From Pseudoalteromonas sp. NC201 (GTDB taxonomy: Bacteria; Pseudomonadota; Gammaproteobacteria; Enterobacterales; Alteromonadaceae), in assembly GCF_002850255.1 (NCBI RefSeq), contig NZ_CP022523.1:816486-880485 (forward strand): a DNA stretch of 64,000 nucleotides, read 5' to 3'. A program made the position numbers and the translations under genes. The first letter of the stretch is position 1; the number at the start of each line of letters is the position of its first letter. The notes below the pieces were generated by a model. It ran no database searches and was not told where the DNA came from. It was given only the letters and a program-made list of their open reading frames with translations. Positions 46,676 through 56,195 of the stretch are shown here, piece by piece.

Positions 46676-46683
46676 ATAGTGTT

Positions 46684-46698
46684 GGCGGGTTTCCCGCC
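46684..46698 (+). terminator. Terminator after the chitinase
   Basis: GGCGGG-TTT-CCCGCC, a perfect 6-bp GC stem 8 nt after the stop, followed by a T-containing stretch. Confidence 0.75.
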
Positions 46699-47100
46699 TC
46701 TATTCTTAATAGATTTATTTTTTCTAAAACTCACCTTGTATTACTTTTAGTTCTATTGATTTTTTCAAAATACCCCACCTTACTACAATTGTAATCTTAT
46801 TTTATTGTTATTTATTTAATTTTTTGTTTTTATTAATTGTTTTTTGATCGTTTTTGGTTTTTTATATTTTTTAATATTTAAAAAACTGTATGTTGTGTTT
46901 TTCAAGTTTTTGAAAAAAATTCCCAAATTTGTTCTTTGTTTCGCTTAATTGAGTTTTTATTGATGTACATTTTGTTGTTTTTTATATGTAACTTCGTTGT
47001 GGCTAAGGTGCTAGGATGGGATTCCCTTTTGCTCACAGATTAACCAAAGAGTACTCCGTCCTAAAATCACCTTTCCAATCTGTTCTTCTTCGTTTCGCAG
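46699..47100. other. Very AT-rich gap
   Basis: About 400 bases with no gene. The part 46735-47000 is dominated by T runs and is the most AT-rich stretch in this part of the window, next to the decayed transposase. It may be a leftover of an insertion. Confidence 0.5.
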
Positions 47101-47551
47101 CTAAACGGTCTTTTTACCTTGATGTTGCGCAACTTGTTGAAATAAGGCTAGCCCATTATCAACATCAAATGCACTAACCACATTTAGCGCATTGTACACA
47201 TTGTCTTTCCAGCATCCTCGAAGCATCTATCAATTGCTATGTGTGGCTTTTGAGGTGCTTCTCGACGAGAATTAATCCATTTTAACAGTGCCTCGAGTAA
47301 AGTATCTGCATCTAATGCTCTGATTATATTAGCAACACAATGACGTTTTGGAATGTCATTTTCAAAGGAACAATGATGCCTTAGCCAATCCAGTTGCAGC
47401 TCACCAAACTTTTGAATTGATTTCCATCCGTCAGCGCCACTAAATATGGCAATCAAAGTTAATATGTCGACAAGACCATTACATCAGGTTCTTTAATATT
47501 AACATCAGTTCTAGGGTCTTCAATCCAGCTTAAATGTGCAATGATGCTCAT
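47101..47551 (-). pseudogene. Decayed ISAs1-type (YbfD/YdcC-like) transposase, N-terminal part
   Basis: The sequence matches the N-terminal and middle portion of ISAs1-family transposases, split over frames. An ATG at 47551 gives MSIIAHLSWIEDPRTDVN; a second frame has NGLVDILTLIAIFSGADGWKSI and WLRHHCSFENDIPKRHCVAN; a third gives KDNVYNALNVVSAFDVDNG and LFQQVAQHQGKK before a stop at 47101-47103. So at least two frameshifts are present and the C-terminal catalytic half is missing. No terminal repeats were found. It marks an old insertion. Confidence 0.75.
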
Positions 47552-47793
47552 TGTAACGACCTAAAAAATTGCAATGCTCAATCAGATCATAAAAGCCCAA
47601 TACTCGTCAATTTACAGTTCGCTCCCGTCCTGAGTAGCTAATTAGGACTTTGTACTAATTTGTTACGTTATAGTGCCTGTTTGACAATCCATGATATAGT
47701 CTCTAAGAAAATTTTTGTTAATTTGTTATGGTTGAATATTTTGCTTGGTAGGCAAAATATAATGTATCGAGCACCATTCTAAGGATAGGTTTT

Positions 47794-49347
47794 ATGGTTA
47801 AAAGAACAGGTACTTTATTTGCCGTTTCGTCTTTGTTATTTGTTTTTGGTTGCGGTGGAGGGAGTGATTCAAATGATCCTATACCGGATCCAATTAAACC
47901 GCCACCAGATCCAGTTATAGTTGAGCCCGATCCCAGTGTGTTTATGGACGCAATTGAACAGCAGGGCAAACAGTACGTCTCTGATGCAATTGAGTTCATA
48001 ACCTCGCAGGGTATAGACTGTACGGATACGACAGCGACCCATGAAATGTGCGATATCGTTAATGTAAAGTTTAATGATGGAGTGTTTGACCAATCTCGGA
48101 CAAAGTCATCGCAAACATTGCTAGTTTTAGATTATGGAATGGACTTTCATACGGCGCTTAGATACCGCTCTCGAGTCAAGGCTGCGTTTAAATATGACCC
48201 TCAATCCAAAACTTTTATCGCGGATAACCCAGAGGTAAACCTTTCAAAGCTGGGAGTTAAACTTTTAACAGAGGTCAATCGGTTTACCTTTACGAATGAA
48301 AAATTTGACTCTCCGCAGCCTGCATTTCTACCCGCCGCGTGGTTATCTGATCTCGCTATTAAATATAGGGCAGTAGTGCCTGCAGATAAAGCAGATAGAG
48401 TCACGAAGCGTAATTTTAATAGTCATGGCACTAAGGTATTTGGTTATCTTGCTCAGCATAACCCTGAGGCAGAGTTTGTTGTTATTGATACCGAGTCTTT
48501 CTCACCTTTTATTCAGCATAAAAACGCGCTCTGTGCGCAAGATATTGGCGAGTTTTCCAGTTACATGGCAAGTGCCGCAAGCTCGCTGACGGCGGATATT
48601 ATTGAAGCAAACGAAGTTGAATTTATTAACTATTCGGGTGGCTTTACGCTGCAAGATGTGTATATCGCATGGGAGCAGAATGCGTGTGCGGGAGAGCTGA
48701 ATAGCGCAAAAGCTACTGAATTTTTATATGCTTTGAAGCCTGTTTATGAGGCAATATTTAGCTCTCCCAAAGCGCTTGCATTTCATGCTGGTAATACTGA
48801 TGCTGTGACAAGCAAGGATGACTTGGATCTCATGCCGTTTAGCAATCGAGTTCGGGTATATCAGTATTCGACTTTAGCAAAAAACACGACTATCCAGCCA
48901 TTTGGAAAGTCTGAGTGGCAACAGGTTTATATAGAGCAGCCAGACAGTTTTGTGGGCAATGAAAGCATAGATTTGTATATTAATGTCGGCTATGACCCAT
49001 ACGACAGCACGGCAAAAAATAGTACGCCTAAAATGGAACCTGATGTACTTGGTATGCGCTATGGTGTAGAGCAAGCCTTGTATGGCTCCTCTTGGACAAC
49101 ACCAGTTGCAACATCATACGCGATAAATGAGCAGGTAAAGCTTGCTACTGAAACGGGTGTGAGCACCTTTGACCCTCAGGAGCTAAAAACAAGACTACTA
49201 CCAGACTCTTGTAATGATTCTGGTGGCTATCAAGGAAACGAGACGCTCGCTAAGTTTATTGAACAAGGGCAGGGGATGTGTCGTATTCAGGACCCATTGC
49301 GTCACCGAGCTGATGAGCTCAACCGTATTGGATATTTAAGCCGATAA
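47794..49347 (+). CDS. Divergent subtilase-like lipoprotein
   Basis: 517 residues. A lipoprotein signal (LFAVSSLLFVFGC followed by GGGSDSN) and a Pro-rich linker precede a domain whose landmarks follow the S8 order: D113 in LVLDYGMD, H211 in NSHGTKVFG, N334 in FHAGNTDA (the oxyanion Asn) and S433 in GSSWTTPVATSYA, a version of the GTSxAxP motif. So the full triad seems to be kept, but the surroundings are far from usual subtilases. It should be a surface or periplasmic serine protease. A 12-bp-stem hairpin follows at 49371. Family call is inferred from motif order alone. Confidence 0.65.
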   Translation: MVKRTGTLFAVSSLLFVFGCGGGSDSNDPIPDPIKPPPDPVIVEPDPSVFMDAIEQQGKQYVSDAIEFITSQGIDCTDTTATHEMCDIVNVKFNDGVFDQSRTKSSQTLLVLDYGMDFHTALRYRSRVKAAFKYDPQSKTFIADNPEVNLSKLGVKLLTEVNRFTFTNEKFDSPQPAFLPAAWLSDLAIKYRAVVPADKADRVTKRNFNSHGTKVFGYLAQHNPEAEFVVIDTESFSPFIQHKNALCAQDIGEFSSYMASAASSLTADIIEANEVEFINYSGGFTLQDVYIAWEQNACAGELNSAKATEFLYALKPVYEAIFSSPKALAFHAGNTDAVTSKDDLDLMPFSNRVRVYQYSTLAKNTTIQPFGKSEWQQVYIEQPDSFVGNESIDLYINVGYDPYDSTAKNSTPKMEPDVLGMRYGVEQALYGSSWTTPVATSYAINEQVKLATETGVSTFDPQELKTRLLPDSCNDSGGYQGNETLAKFIEQGQGMCRIQDPLRHRADELNRIGYLSR

Positions 49348-49370
49348 TCGACTGGCTGTAATAATGTAAA

Positions 49371-49411
49371 AATGAATCGAAGTCGCATATTGTTGTGTGC
49401 TTCGATTCATT
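49371..49411 (+). terminator. Hairpin after the subtilase-like gene
   Basis: AATGAATCGAAG (49371-49382) and CTTCGATTCATT (49400-49411), a perfect 12-bp stem 24 nt after the stop. The T run is poor. Confidence 0.7.
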
Positions 49412-49501
49412 ACCTTAATTTTAGCTAATATCATAAACTCCAATTGAAGCCCCTTGGTATGCGCGCTAAAATAGTGTTTTAGCAATAATCGAGACCATAT
49501 T

Positions 49502-50701
49502 GTGTCTGTAACTCGCTCGTTAGTTCAAACTCTGTCTGAGTGCATTGAACATGTACTAGATACTTCTCTTCATGCCGATAAAGCATTAACTCAACTGCTA
49601 CAGAATAACCCTCAGTGGAGCCTTGATGAAAGGCAATATGTGGTAAGTAACTATTACCATATCTTTCGCTTTAAGCGGTTACTGGCTTACTTACTTGAGC
49701 ATGAAGAAATGCCGCTAGATGGCTTTGGTTACTGGTTAACTTGCCAAGTTGTTACAGCGCAGCCGCTTCCAGAGTGGGTGGATACCGAGCGATATAATCT
49801 GGAAAAGCTGCAAAGCTTAATTGAGCAGGCGCCTCAAGCCGTTCGTTTATCTTTACCTGATTGGTTAAACGAGGTTGCGCATGAGCAACTGGGTGAGCAG
49901 TGGCCAGCGGTTGCATCCGCGCTAAATCAAAGTGCTCAACAATATTTGCGAGTCAATAGCCTAAAAAGTGATATTGCGACTGTGACAGAGTCCTTAGCAA
50001 AAGAAGGGATCAAGGTTTCACACGTGGCGCTTGACTCTCACGTTGCGCTAAAAGTTGAGTCCAATAGCCATCTGTTTCGCTCTCAAGCCTTTCAGGCGGG
50101 TTGGTTTGAAATGCAAGATGCTGGTTCTCAGCAAATCGTGCCTTTTTTAGAAATACAGCCTGGCCATAAAGTGGTTGATGCCTGTGCAGGCGCTGGTGGT
50201 AAGAGTTTGCATATAGCGGCGCTAATGGAGAATAAAGGTCGCTTGTTGTCTATGGATATCCATGAACATAAGCTTGAAACGCTGAAACAACGAGCGAAAC
50301 GTGCTGGTGTGCATGTTGCTGAAACGCGCGTTATTCAAAACAATAAAACCATTAAGCGCCAAAAAGAGAAGTTTGATCGCGTGCTATTAGATGTGCCGTG
50401 TTCAGGTCTTGGTGTATTAAAGCGTAATCCAGATGCAAAGTGGCACTTGAATTCGCAAAATTTAGACACACTTATTGCTTTGCAAACCGATATTCTAGCG
50501 CGTTACAGTCAAATGTGTAAGGTGGGCGGCAAACTGGTGTATGCAACTTGTTCAATTCTTCCTTCTGAAAATGAGCAGCAGGTTGAACGCTTTTTGGCAA
50601 ATAACCCCAATTGGCAGTTAGAAGACTCACTACGTTTACTTCCAGGAGTAAATTCAGAATTTGACGGTTTTTACGCCGCACGATTAGTAAAAAATAGTTA
50701 G
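49502..50701 (+). CDS. RsmB/NOP-type RNA (cytosine-5) methyltransferase
   Basis: 399 residues. An N-terminal helical RsmB-like segment (SLVQTLSECIEHVLDTSLHA, DERQYVVSNYYHIFRFKR) precedes the methyltransferase core: VVDACAGAGGKSLHIAALM (SAM site), VLLDVPCSGLG with the catalytic-loop Cys, and YATCSILPSENEQQV with the second Cys. RsmB methylates C967 of 16S rRNA in E. coli. Length is somewhat less than E. coli RsmB (429), and this may be a paralogue acting on another rRNA site. It is followed 8 bp later by a DUF2999 gene, likely in the same transcript. Confidence 0.88.
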   Translation: MSVTRSLVQTLSECIEHVLDTSLHADKALTQLLQNNPQWSLDERQYVVSNYYHIFRFKRLLAYLLEHEEMPLDGFGYWLTCQVVTAQPLPEWVDTERYNLEKLQSLIEQAPQAVRLSLPDWLNEVAHEQLGEQWPAVASALNQSAQQYLRVNSLKSDIATVTESLAKEGIKVSHVALDSHVALKVESNSHLFRSQAFQAGWFEMQDAGSQQIVPFLEIQPGHKVVDACAGAGGKSLHIAALMENKGRLLSMDIHEHKLETLKQRAKRAGVHVAETRVIQNNKTIKRQKEKFDRVLLDVPCSGLGVLKRNPDAKWHLNSQNLDTLIALQTDILARYSQMCKVGGKLVYATCSILPSENEQQVERFLANNPNWQLEDSLRLLPGVNSEFDGFYAARLVKNS

Positions 50702-50709
50702 GAAACAAG

Positions 50710-50961
50710 ATGAACCCAATCATTGCATTACTTAAAGAGCACAATATTTCGGATGAACAGATCCAAGCGGTATTTACCCAGCTGACTGAAAATCCAATGA
50801 TGGCGATGGCGACTATTCAGCAACTAGGAATTCCACCCGAAAAGCTTCAACAGTTGATGGGCTTGGTAATGCAAAATCCTGCATTGATCAAAGAAGCAGT
50901 TAACGAATTAGGTCTTGATTTTGAAAAGGTTGAGGCTGCAAAAGCACAGCTAAAACAGTAA
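50710..50961 (+). CDS. DUF2999 family small protein
   Basis: 83 residues with the helical pattern of the DUF2999 family (MNPIIALLKEHNISDEQI, ENPMMAMATIQQLGIP, LIKEAVNELGLDFEKVEAAK), known only from Alteromonadales and Vibrionales relatives. Function unknown. It sits 8 bp after the methyltransferase gene with a fair ribosome site (TTAGGAAACAAG), so it is probably translated from the same message. Confidence 0.8.
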   Translation: MNPIIALLKEHNISDEQIQAVFTQLTENPMMAMATIQQLGIPPEKLQQLMGLVMQNPALIKEAVNELGLDFEKVEAAKAQLKQ

Positions 50962-50969
50962 CATTAATG

Positions 50970-51007
50970 GCTAGGGCTAGACAAACTCAGGCTTGTCTAG
51001 CCCTAGC
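50970..51007. terminator. Bidirectional terminator
   Basis: A perfect 15-bp stem, GCTAGGGCTAGACAA (50970-50984) and TTGTCTAGCCCTAGC (50993-51007), between convergent genes. Confidence 0.8.
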
Positions 51008-51026
51008 TAAATAACTCACATACAGG

Positions 51027-51785
51027 TCAAATCTTGTGAGTAAAACCACTGTATACCCCAAATAAAAATGTAAGAATTGCAGAAAATAGTGTCGAGCCTA
51101 TCGCGTAGGCAAGTATTGCCTTACCCCAATTTTTCCACTTTATTAGCTCATTTTCCGCCATTTTATAGTTAAGTATTATGCTGTACAAACCAGAAAATAA
51201 GAGCGAAAAAATTGCGTAAAGCTGCTCGCCGAAGATACCAAGCATTAGTGGAATTGAGAATATCAGTATGCTTAGGGTTAGAATAAGCAGGTGTCCTATA
51301 GTGTACTCCAGCATTGTGTAGGGCACAGAGCGATACACTAGCTTAGAGGCTAATCCGAGTAAAAATGCCAGGATAAAGACGCGATAAATGTGCGTTGCTT
51401 CATATAGTGCGATTTCAGATTGCCATTTGAGCTGCTCTTTCGCTTCCAAAAGTTGACTGCTGGATATGAAGCTGATTTCAAGTAGATGCGAGGCAAGCAC
51501 GATCACGGTGAGTAGAATAAAACTAAACTTGAAGGGATTACCAAAGCGACTTCTCTGTCCATTCAAGTATCCAAGAATGGTCTTAAAAGGTCGAAGTAAT
51601 AATCCAAACAGTAATTTAAAAAAAGGGGATTCGAGTTCAAGCAGTGCGCTTTGAAGCAAAATGCGTAAGTGTTTAAAGGTCAGTCTCGATGCTTTTTTCT
51701 GTCCACAACCTGAGCAGTACTCGCCAACAAGTTGAGTGTGACAATTTAAACAGTGCGATTGATTGTCAAAATTTGCGTGATCCAT
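51027..51785 (-). CDS. DUF3667-type membrane protein with zinc ribbon
   Basis: 252 residues. The N-terminus holds a C-x2-C / C-x2-C zinc ribbon (HCLNCHTQLVGEYCSGCGQ), followed by a helix with FKHLRILLQSALLELESPF typical of DUF3667, and then five or so membrane helices. Function unknown. The next minus-strand gene upstream is a WD40 lipoprotein, 50 bp away. Confidence 0.75.
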   Translation of the reverse strand: MDHANFDNQSHCLNCHTQLVGEYCSGCGQKKASRLTFKHLRILLQSALLELESPFFKLLFGLLLRPFKTILGYLNGQRSRFGNPFKFSFILLTVIVLASHLLEISFISSSQLLEAKEQLKWQSEIALYEATHIYRVFILAFLLGLASKLVYRSVPYTMLEYTIGHLLILTLSILIFSIPLMLGIFGEQLYAIFSLLFSGLYSIILNYKMAENELIKWKNWGKAILAYAIGSTLFSAILTFLFGVYSGFTHKI

Positions 51786-51835
51786 AGATGTATTTATTAT
51801 TTTTTAATATCGATGAATGCTACCTTTTTTTGTCT

Positions 51836-52825
51836 CTAATAATCAAACAATATAGGTGTTAAGGCCCACTTTTCCAGTACCCCATCAGAACTTATCGTCG
51901 TAAGCACATTACTATCGGAGATGTGTACATCATAAACGGTGCTGCCCAAATTCAGTTGTGCTATTGGCCAGCTTACAATTTCTTTTCCCGACGTTAATTC
52001 CCATAGCGAAATATATTCCTTGGAAGAGGTGGTTAGCAGAAACTTGTCGTCAGCGATGAATTGCGCACTTCGAAAAAACTTGAAGCGCTGAGGATAGGAT
52101 AGAGATAACACTGCTTGACCTGTGCGCGTATCAATGAATTTTTGGTCCTGCAGGGCGTCAGATACGAACAGCCAGTTTTCATTTTGTGATAATGCCAAAC
52201 TGGTAATACGATGAGGCAGCTTATAATCTACGGTGATTTCTTTACTCTGTAACTCAAGCCTTTTGGCGTGACCGTCTAAAGAGGCCGAGTAGAGCGAGGT
52301 TAAACTCCGGTTAAAAATCAAATGTGTAATGCTACTTTCATGAAGGTTTATTCTGGTGATAATCCGCTCGTCTAAACTCAAAAGTAGTACGCTGCCGTCA
52401 TTGTAGCCAAGGACGATAAGCTGCTCGTTACTGGACCACAGGGCCTTGGTAACGCGAATGAACGAGTCAAACTCAGGTAATGGATAACTGGCAACTTCGT
52501 TTGAGTGCAATTGCCAGATGTTGAGTTGGGTGTCAGAAATACTCAGAATACTGCGCTTGCTCGGCGCTATTAAAGCGTTACGAAAAGTAAGTTGGTATTT
52601 ACTTCCTTCAATTTCTTTAATGAGCTGTTGGCTTTGGTTATCCCATACTTGTAGTAAATGATCGTCAATGAGTAGTAAGGTTAGCGCCGCGTCACTTGAA
52701 AGTTGTGCGAGACTAACCGGCAACTGAGTTAATTGTATTTGCTCTGCTGGCGCTAAAGTTTGCCTTTTGCTGCACCCGGCGAGGAGAAGCAAAGCGACTA
52801 TCATTGAGTAAAACGCGAGTCTCAT
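51836..52825 (-). CDS. WD40-like beta-propeller lipoprotein
   Basis: 329 residues. The lipoprotein signal is SMIVALLLLAGC. The rest is a WD40-type propeller of about seven blades (ITHLIFNRSLTSLYSASLDGHAKRLEL, ITSLALSQNENWLFVSDAL, FIADDKFLLTTSSKEYISLWEL). It is probably a protein-binding platform in the envelope. Partner unknown. It precedes the DUF3667 gene and may share its transcript. Confidence 0.78.
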   Translation of the reverse strand: MRLAFYSMIVALLLLAGCSKRQTLAPAEQIQLTQLPVSLAQLSSDAALTLLLIDDHLLQVWDNQSQQLIKEIEGSKYQLTFRNALIAPSKRSILSISDTQLNIWQLHSNEVASYPLPEFDSFIRVTKALWSSNEQLIVLGYNDGSVLLLSLDERIITRINLHESSITHLIFNRSLTSLYSASLDGHAKRLELQSKEITVDYKLPHRITSLALSQNENWLFVSDALQDQKFIDTRTGQAVLSLSYPQRFKFFRSAQFIADDKFLLTTSSKEYISLWELTSGKEIVSWPIAQLNLGSTVYDVHISDSNVLTTISSDGVLEKWALTPILFDY

Positions 52826-52965
52826 TCTGTACCTTAAGTTTTAGCCTTTCCCTCTTTCTCAAAGAAAGTTAAACACATCCTAATGACAATACCAAAAATG
52901 GCTTGTGCTGTATTTATATATCGGCGTAAGGTAAAGCTCCATTAATATTAACCTTGGAGTATGGA

Positions 52966-53850
52966 GTGAAAGGGTTTCTTGGTTTAGTGTTACTTGCCGC
53001 AATTTGGGGTGGCTCATTTTTATTTATGAAGGTGGCTGCCGGTGTCCTTGGTCCTGCTGTACTCATTGAATTTCGAGTCTTATTTGGTGCGTTAACGCTC
53101 GCCGCGGTTGCTTTAGTACTAAAGCGTAATTTACATTTTTGGCAGTACAAAAAGCACTTTTTAATCCTCGGACTGTTTAACTCAGCGTTACCTTTTATGT
53201 TATTCGCTTATGCCGTGCAAACGCTTGATGCTTCTATGCTCTCAATTTTAAATTCAACCGCACCATTTTGGGGGGTGTTAATCAGTGTGTTTTGGTTAAA
53301 AGTGCCGACTCAAAAGTCGGTGTGGCTAGGATGTGGATTTGGGATTGCAGGTGTTATCACACTAGTCGGGTTGGATAGCACTGTATTGGACGAGGGTGCA
53401 TGGTTACCTATTATTGCAACCCTGTGTGCGACTCTGAGCTATGCGGTGGCCTCTCATTACACCAAAACGGCACCAAAAATGAGCGCATTCAATCATGCCC
53501 ATGGGAACTTATGGGGCTCTGCGCTATTGGTATTGCCTTTTATTTGGTTTATGCCAATGAGAGAAACGCCTGACTCTACAGTGATAAGTGCGGTAGTTGG
53601 ACTTGGCATATTATGTACGGGCGTTGCCTATATTCTCTATTTTAAGTTAGTCGAAGATCTCGGCGCGGCGTCTGCTTTATCTGTTACCTTTTTAATTCCT
53701 GTGTTTGGGATTTTATGGGGGCATCTCTTTTTACAAGAGCAAATCGGTGCTAACACAATCCTTGGTAGTATTTTAGTTTTGCTTGGAGTCAGTTTAGTAA
53801 CTGGGTTACAAGAAAAGATATTCCCACCAAAAGCGATGAAGGAGCTGTAG
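52966..53850 (+). CDS. EamA/DMT-family transporter
   Basis: About 294 residues with ten membrane helices in two EamA repeats (GFLGLVLLAAIWGGSFLFMK, PTQKSVWLGCGFGIAGVITLVG). The start is set at the GTG at 52966 (GGAG 6 nt upstream) rather than the TTG at 52954. DMT proteins move amino acids, metabolites or drugs out of or into the cell; the substrate is unknown here. Confidence 0.85.
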   Translation: MKGFLGLVLLAAIWGGSFLFMKVAAGVLGPAVLIEFRVLFGALTLAAVALVLKRNLHFWQYKKHFLILGLFNSALPFMLFAYAVQTLDASMLSILNSTAPFWGVLISVFWLKVPTQKSVWLGCGFGIAGVITLVGLDSTVLDEGAWLPIIATLCATLSYAVASHYTKTAPKMSAFNHAHGNLWGSALLVLPFIWFMPMRETPDSTVISAVVGLGILCTGVAYILYFKLVEDLGAASALSVTFLIPVFGILWGHLFLQEQIGANTILGSILVLLGVSLVTGLQEKIFPPKAMKEL

Positions 53851-53909
53851 GTGAGAAGTGACGGCCCCTCAACATGGTGCTGTCAAAAAAGTGTTTCTCA
53901 GAAACGATA

Positions 53910-53930
53910 AAAGGGCCTAAAAGGCCCTTT
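53910..53930. terminator. Terminator between convergent genes
   Basis: AAAGGGCCT-AAA-AGGCCCTTT, a perfect 9-bp stem between the EamA gene and the convergent nucleoside transporter gene. Confidence 0.85.
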
Positions 53931-54021
53931 GGTGAAGTATCGTTCAAGTTAGTGTGGTCACTTTAACCCCTTAAAGCAACCAACCAATTGTTTTGCAACT
54001 GCGGCTTATCTCAATAAGTTT

Positions 54022-55245
54022 CTAAGCTAGCGAGAGGAAGAAACCTGCAATTGCTGCACTCATGAGGTTAGCCATAGACCCTGCTAACACTGCTCTGAGC
54101 CCTAGGCGAGCGATATCCTTTCTACGACTTGGGGCCATACCACCAAGTCCGCCTAGTAAGATGGCAATCGACGATAAGTTAGCAAATCCACATAAAGCAA
54201 ATGTGACAATCGCTTGAGTGTGCGTGCTCAACGTATCGCGATAATTCATATAATCTAGGTAGGCAACAAACTCGTTAACTACCAATTTTTGGCCGATAAA
54301 ACTACCTGCCGTCACGGCTTCCGACCAAGGTACCCCAAGTAGCCAAGCAACAGGGGCAAAGACGTAGCCTAAAATTTCTTGTAGCGTCAGTGTTGGGTAA
54401 TCAAAAATTCCACCAATACTGCCTAGTAAACCGTTTAGTAGCGCAATAAGTGCCACAAACGCAAGTAGCATTGCACCTACGTTCAGTGCCAAGTGCATAC
54501 CGCTTGATGCACCAGATGCTGCCGCATCAATTACGTTTACTGGTTTATCATCACCACTATCTACATCAGATAGGTTTTCGTGTGGCTTCTCGGTTTCTGG
54601 TACAATCATTTTTGCCATTAAGAAACCACCAGGAGCTGCCATAAAGCTCGCGGCAATGAGGTATTTAAGCTCAACACCAATCGCCACATAGCCCGCCATA
54701 ACAGAGCCTGCCACCGTCGCCAAACCGCCCACCATAACTGCAAACAACTCTGATTGCGTCATTTTTGGAATAAACGGTTTTACGATCAAAGGGGCTTCCG
54801 TTTGGCCGACAAAAATATTTGCCGTAGCTGAAAGCGACTCTGGTCGTGACGTTTGTAGTAACTTTTGCAAGCCACCACCCAAAATTTTAATGATCCAGTT
54901 CATAATACCAAGGTGATACAACACAGCAACGAGCGCTGAGAAGAACACGATCACTGGTAATACCTGAATCGCAAAGATAAACCCTAGCGAGTCTTGTTTG
55001 GCTAATGGCCCGAACAAGAAACCGATACCGTCATTAGCATAGCTAATCACTTTGGCAACCGCGCTAGACATTGAAGCTAATACATTTTTACCCGCTTCAA
55101 TAAAGAGTACAAAGCCACCAATAAGGACTTGCAGTAAAAATGCAACGCCTACGGTACGCTTATTAATAGCACTGCGATTTGTCGAACACGCAAATGCTAC
55201 GCCTAGGAGCATCATCATGCCCACTAAGCTCATAATTGTTGTCAT
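54022..55245 (-). CDS. nupC: CNT-family nucleoside transporter (NupC-like)
   Basis: 407 residues. The N-terminal helices, then the gate and nucleoside-binding regions [12 protein letters not shown] and [20 protein letters not shown], and a C-terminal [19 protein letters not shown] fit the concentrative nucleoside transporter family, which imports nucleosides with Na+ or H+. It is 12 bp after the uridine kinase gene, making a salvage operon that diverges from deoB-deoD. Confidence 0.88.
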   Translation of the reverse strand: MTTIMSLVGMMMLLGVAFACSTNRSAINKRTVGVAFLLQVLIGGFVLFIEAGKNVLASMSSAVAKVISYANDGIGFLFGPLAKQDSLGFIFAIQVLPVIVFFSALVAVLYHLGIMNWIIKILGGGLQKLLQTSRPESLSATANIFVGQTEAPLIVKPFIPKMTQSELFAVMVGGLATVAGSVMAGYVAIGVELKYLIAASFMAAPGGFLMAKMIVPETEKPHENLSDVDSGDDKPVNVIDAAASGASSGMHLALNVGAMLLAFVALIALLNGLLGSIGGIFDYPTLTLQEILGYVFAPVAWLLGVPWSEAVTAGSFIGQKLVVNEFVAYLDYMNYRDTLSTHTQAIVTFALCGFANLSSIAILLGGLGGMAPSRRKDIARLGLRAVLAGSMANLMSAAIAGFFLSLA

Positions 55246-55257
55246 GCCAATTTCCCG

Positions 55258-55887
55258 TTATTCTTGTAGCAAATATTTTATTTTACTTTTAATAATATCA
55301 ATCGCAACGCGATTCATACCGCCACGGGTCACAACCAAGTCGGCATTATGCTTGGATGGCTCGATAAACTGATAAAACATCGGTCTTACCGTCGCCTGAT
55401 ATTGTTCTACCACAGATGACAGACTTCTTCCTCTGTGCTCTATATCTCTTTGCATGCGACGCAGCAAACAAATATCCAAAGGTGTATCAATGAACACCTT
55501 GATATCAAACTCTTCACTTAATGCAGGATCGCTCAGTAGTAATATACCCTCGACGATTAGTATCTTAGCAGGGTTTACTATTCGGGTTTTATCACTACGT
55601 GTATGCTGTCCGTAATCGTAGGTAGGAACCTCTACGGATTCACCTAGGCGAAGCTTAGTTAAATGCTCGCGTAACAACTCGTGTTCAAACGCATCAGGAT
55701 GATCATAATTCGTTTGAGTACGATGCTCTATAGGTAAATGCGATTGATCTTTATAATAGGCGTCCTCTTCGATTACCGCGATAGTGCCTGAGGCAAGCTC
55801 ATTCACTAATTCGTTGTAGATCGTTTGACTAAAAAGAGACTTACCAGACGCAGATGCGCCAGCTATGGCTATAATAGTTCGTGTCAC
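55258..55887 (-). CDS. udk: Uridine kinase
   Basis: 209 residues, close to the E. coli length of 213. Walker A GASASGKSLFS is at the N-terminus, EEDAYYKDQSHL and NYDHPDAFEHELL are the usual substrate motifs, and VEGILLLSD follows. It phosphorylates uridine and cytidine. It is the first gene of the minus-strand salvage operon with the CNT transporter. The upstream region holds the paired operator-like sites. Confidence 0.92.
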   Translation of the reverse strand: MTRTIIAIAGASASGKSLFSQTIYNELVNELASGTIAVIEEDAYYKDQSHLPIEHRTQTNYDHPDAFEHELLREHLTKLRLGESVEVPTYDYGQHTRSDKTRIVNPAKILIVEGILLLSDPALSEEFDIKVFIDTPLDICLLRRMQRDIEHRGRSLSSVVEQYQATVRPMFYQFIEPSKHNADLVVTRGGMNRVAIDIIKSKIKYLLQE

Positions 55888-56001
55888 TAAAGTTCACACC
55901 CAGCAGTTGTTTATGTTGGAAGATCACAATAGCAAAAAAGACACGATTAATCTCTTTTGCCTCGCTTAATGAGCAAATTTAACGGGTTTAGCGGACTCAA
56001 A

Positions 56002-56019
56002 ACAGGACTTATGTCCGCT
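56002..56019 (-). promoter_or_regulatory. Operator-like site 1 of the nucleoside divergent region
   Basis: Read on the minus strand this is AGCGGACATAAGTCCTGT. It has the same arms as site 2 at 56085, AGCGGAC and GTCCTGT, around a 4-base centre that differs only by strand. It is oriented toward the udk operon, about 115 bp upstream of its start. Confidence 0.55.
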
Positions 56020-56084
56020 TAAGGGCGACAGAGCCAAATTAGCAAGATCGCAGCTTTTCGTGAATTTTGTGACTATTTTATGAC

Positions 56085-56102
56085 AGCGGACTTATGTCCT
56101 GT
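56085..56102 (+). promoter_or_regulatory. Operator-like site 2 of the nucleoside divergent region
   Basis: AGCGGACTTATGTCCTGT on the plus strand, with the GGAC/GTCC inverted repeat. The centres of the two sites are 83 bp apart, near eight helix turns, and they point in opposite directions, one for each operon. This one lies about 94 bp upstream of deoB. A common repressor or activator is likely. Confidence 0.55.
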
Positions 56103-56195
56103 ACGATTTTTTTAACCAAACATAAAGTAACCAACGCTTAAGGTAACCATGTATTTAAGAATAAATAACAGCCTGAGCAGTATAGAGAGGTATCT

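Noticed and set aside
55981..56102. Relation of the GGAC/GTCC sites to the structured repeats at 12-13 kb
   Set aside because: Both contain GCGGAC, but the rest differs in length, centre and arms, so the similarity is taken as chance.
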